Shown here: in pieces, positions 5,253-7,000 of the stretch | Position numbering within the stretch: the first letter of the stretch is position 1 | Layout of the letters: every line of letters begins with the position of its first letter | From: JBEAUL01 sp041161475 | Lineage (GTDB): Bacteria > Pseudomonadota > Gammaproteobacteria > UBA6186 > Azoamicaceae | Reading direction: 5' to 3' | Length of the DNA: 7,000 bases | Assembly: GCA_041161475.1 (NCBI GenBank) | Contig: JBEAUL010000003.1 | Coordinates: forward strand, 1 to 7,000 | Notes under the pieces: model-generated | What the model was told of the DNA's origin: nothing | What the model saw: only the letters and a program-made list of their open reading frames with translations | The model's database searches: none | Position numbers and translations under genes: made by a program

Positions 5253-6692
5253 ATGAGTCAAGAATTATTCATTAATGTGACGGACTACGTGCATCGTGTC
5301 GCCGTTGTTGAAGACGGAGTCCTTCAAGAGATCTATATAGAGTCTCTCCAACGAAAAGGGCTTGTTGGTAGCATTTACAAAGGAAAAGTTGTTCGTATTT
5401 TACCAGGCATTGAGTCTGCATTTGTCGATATTGGTTTAGAGAAAACTGGATTTTTACATGCCTCTGATGCTGCGCTATCTGACCAGAGTCACTCGATTAG
5501 CGATATTCTAGAGGATGGTCAGTCAATTATTGTTCAGGTTATCAAAGATCCCCTGGGAAATAAAGGGGCTAGGTTAAGTCGACACTTGTCTTTGCCTGGT
5601 CGATATCTTGTTTATATGCCCAATAGTCCCTTTTTCATTGGCGTGTCTCAACGTATTCAAGAAGAAGCCGAAGTAGAACGGCTAAAATCCTTACTTCAAG
5701 CGCAAATACTGGCCTCCTCTTTAGGAGGCTATATTATTAGGACTGCTGCCGAAGGCGTTATGTCTCTTGCAGAAGACAAAATGTATCTAGATAGATTATG
5801 GGATTTGATACAAAGTAAAGCAAAATTGGCCAAACAAGGTACTCTTTTGCATGCAGATCTGCCCCTCACGTTGCGTAGTTTAAGAGATTTAGTTAAACCT
5901 AAGACACATCGTATTCTATTAGACAATTCAATAGCATACAATGAATCTGTGACCTTTGTTCATGACTTTATGCCAAATACCATCAAAAAGCTGGAATTAT
6001 ATAAAGCGCCTGAGCCTATTTTTGACAGGTATGGTATTGAAGATGAAATCGAAGGTGCATTGAGCCGTAAAGTATCCTTGAGATCGGGTGGCTACCTTGT
6101 CTTTGATCAAACTGAGGCCATGACAACAATTGATGTTAATACAGGTGGGTTTGTCGGATATCATCAGGTAGATGATACCTTGTTTCAGACCAATCTAGAG
6201 GCAGTTGATACGATAGCACGCCAAATTCGACTGCGTAATTTGGGTGGAATGATTATTATTGATTTTATCGATATGATGAATCCAGATCATAGAAAACAGG
6301 TATTGCTAGCCTTAGAACAGGCATTGGCAAATGACAACACCAAAACCAATATCAGTGATATATCCCCTTTGGGATTGGTGCAAATGACCCGAAAAAGAAC
6401 AAGAGACAGTCTAACCCATCAATTATGTGAAGTGTGTGCAGTGTGTCAGGGCAGAGGCAAAGTAAAATCGATTGAAACTATTTGTCATGAGATATTTCGT
6501 GCCATTAGTCGGGTGGGGGTCACATCTGATGGTCGAATGTTATTGGTTTTAGCGTCCGAAGCAGTAGTAGAAAGATTATTGCATGAGTCTTCTGATATTT
6601 TAAATCGATTTGAAACCATCATCAAAAAAACGATTAAATGTCAGGTTGAAAACGTCTATTCACAAGAGCAGTATGATGTCATTTTACGATAA
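5253..6692 (+). CDS. rng: Ribonuclease G
   Basis: Single-strand-specific endoribonuclease of the RNase E/G family. It matures the 5' end of 16S rRNA and trims or degrades selected mRNAs in the cytoplasm. From the ATG at 5253 it has 479 residues (E. coli 489) and starts SQELFINVT like known RNase G. It contains the S1 RNA-binding domain (about 38-118, with YKGKVVRILPGIESAFVDIG), the 5'-sensor/RNase H-like region, and the DNase I-like catalytic part. The magnesium ligands are Asp294 (TIDVNTGG) and Asp337 (IIIDFIDM), 43 residues apart as in the family. The zinc-link motif is present as C395-A-V-C398 followed by QGRG; the usual proline after the first cysteine is Ala here. It lacks the long RNase E C-terminal scaffold, which favours RNase G. 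An upstream in-frame ATG at 5202 lies within mreD and is rejected. AAGG (5238-5241) precedes the chosen start. Co-transcription with mreD is very likely. Confidence 0.97.
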   Translation: MSQELFINVTDYVHRVAVVEDGVLQEIYIESLQRKGLVGSIYKGKVVRILPGIESAFVDIGLEKTGFLHASDAALSDQSHSISDILEDGQSIIVQVIKDPLGNKGARLSRHLSLPGRYLVYMPNSPFFIGVSQRIQEEAEVERLKSLLQAQILASSLGGYIIRTAAEGVMSLAEDKMYLDRLWDLIQSKAKLAKQGTLLHADLPLTLRSLRDLVKPKTHRILLDNSIAYNESVTFVHDFMPNTIKKLELYKAPEPIFDRYGIEDEIEGALSRKVSLRSGGYLVFDQTEAMTTIDVNTGGFVGYHQVDDTLFQTNLEAVDTIARQIRLRNLGGMIIIDFIDMMNPDHRKQVLLALEQALANDNTKTNISDISPLGLVQMTRKRTRDSLTHQLCEVCAVCQGRGKVKSIETICHEIFRAISRVGVTSDGRMLLVLASEAVVERLLHESSDILNRFETIIKKTIKCQVENVYSQEQYDVILR

Positions 6693-7000
6693 AAGGTATA
6701 AAAAAATAACAGTTTTCCTGTTTATATCGGTGATTTTTTTATGTGTTTCTTTTTTATTGTTGAGATCTCAATTAAAAAATTCAGTTTGGTTAAAATCACA
6801 AGTCGAGTCTGTATTAAAGAATAAACATTTTTCTACCCTGAAAATGGATAATATAGAGGTTGCTTGGTCAGGATTTGCCATTAAAGTGATTATCCATCAA
6901 ATGGAGATCATCGATCCAGTTGTCAAATTACCTTTTTTTAAAGCAACAAAAGCAGAAGTAGACCTGAGTATTTTATCCTGGGTATTCTCTAAACGTATTG
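6673..7000 (+). CDS. yhdP: YhdP-like AsmA-family protein, N-terminus (partial)
   Basis: The first 109 codons of a gene running off the right edge. The product begins with basic residues (DKRYKK), then a single membrane helix (about 12-30, ITVFLFISVIFLCVSFLLL) as an N-in signal anchor. A segment follows that is typical of YhdP/AsmA-like proteins: repeated short beta strands with the AWSGFAIKV and MEIIDP motifs (about 64-82). Family members are very large (about 1,200 residues in E. coli) and bridge the periplasm, where YhdP is linked to phospholipid transport to the outer membrane. Position directly after rng matches the E. coli and Pseudomonas order. The tandem ATGATG (6673-6678) overlaps the end of rng by 20 or 17 nt, which suggests translational coupling. 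AAGAG (6664-6668) suits the second ATG slightly better. The family call rests on the short N-terminus plus synteny. Confidence 0.8.
   Translation, partial: MMSFYDKRYKKITVFLFISVIFLCVSFLLLRSQLKNSVWLKSQVESVLKNKHFSTLKMDNIEVAWSGFAIKVIIHQMEIIDPVVKLPFFKATKAEVDLSILSWVFSKRI

Noticed and set aside
5729..5941. Minus-strand 70-codon frame
   Set aside because: It is antisense to the central part of rng with no independent support.
1..7000. Mobile element, prophage, CRISPR, tRNA or rRNA
   Set aside because: I saw no transposase, integrase, regularly spaced repeats or clover-leaf-like sequence. The genes are core housekeeping genes apart from the pilin-like one.

Overview
The window is a chromosomal, mostly housekeeping segment of a moderately AT-rich gammaproteobacterium. 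The evidence is the gene order (gatA-gatC on the minus strand, divergent from mreB-mreC-mreD-rng-yhdP on the plus strand) and the protein sequences. This order is the conserved neighbourhood of Pseudomonas-like gammaproteobacteria, and in E. coli the mreBCD-maf-rng-yhdP part is conserved. The MreC, MreD and RNase G sequences and the base composition would fit a Legionellales-type lineage, but that is inference; no marker here fixes the genus.

Layout. Positions 1-941 (minus) hold the N-terminal two thirds of gatA, running off the left edge. gatC lies just upstream of it (979-1284, minus), with a convincing sigma70-type promoter in front. A 208-bp divergent intergenic region follows. Positions 1493-2503 (plus) carry a 336-residue type IV prepilin-like protein with a PilX-type N-terminus and a cysteine-rich C-terminal half. 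It stands alone, without other pilus genes, between gatC and mreB. A 215-bp gap with a long imperfect inverted repeat precedes mreB (2719-3765). mreC follows and appears to begin at a non-canonical AUC codon (3798-4640). mreD has a TTG start (4730-5239), then come rng (5253-6692) and the beginning of a YhdP/AsmA-like gene (from 6673, running off the right edge).

How the genes work together. GatCA, with GatB presumably just beyond the left edge, makes Gln-tRNA(Gln) and/or Asn-tRNA(Asn) by transamidation. MreB, MreC and MreD form the cytoskeletal and inner-membrane core of the rod-shape (elongasome) machinery. RNase G is a single-strand endoribonuclease that matures 16S rRNA 5' ends and degrades some mRNAs. 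The YhdP-like protein is an inner-membrane-anchored AsmA-family protein linked to phospholipid transport to the outer membrane.

Most notable points: the AUC start of mreC, supported by a well-placed Shine-Dalgarno sequence and by the N-terminal homology; the orphan PilX-like gene inserted in an otherwise conserved junction; loss of maf from between mreD and rng; and an mreC-mreD junction with a possible internal promoter, a Fur-box-like sequence and an 18-codon mini-ORF. I saw no tRNA, rRNA, CRISPR array, insertion sequence or phage gene, and nothing that I can honestly call a new multi-gene system.
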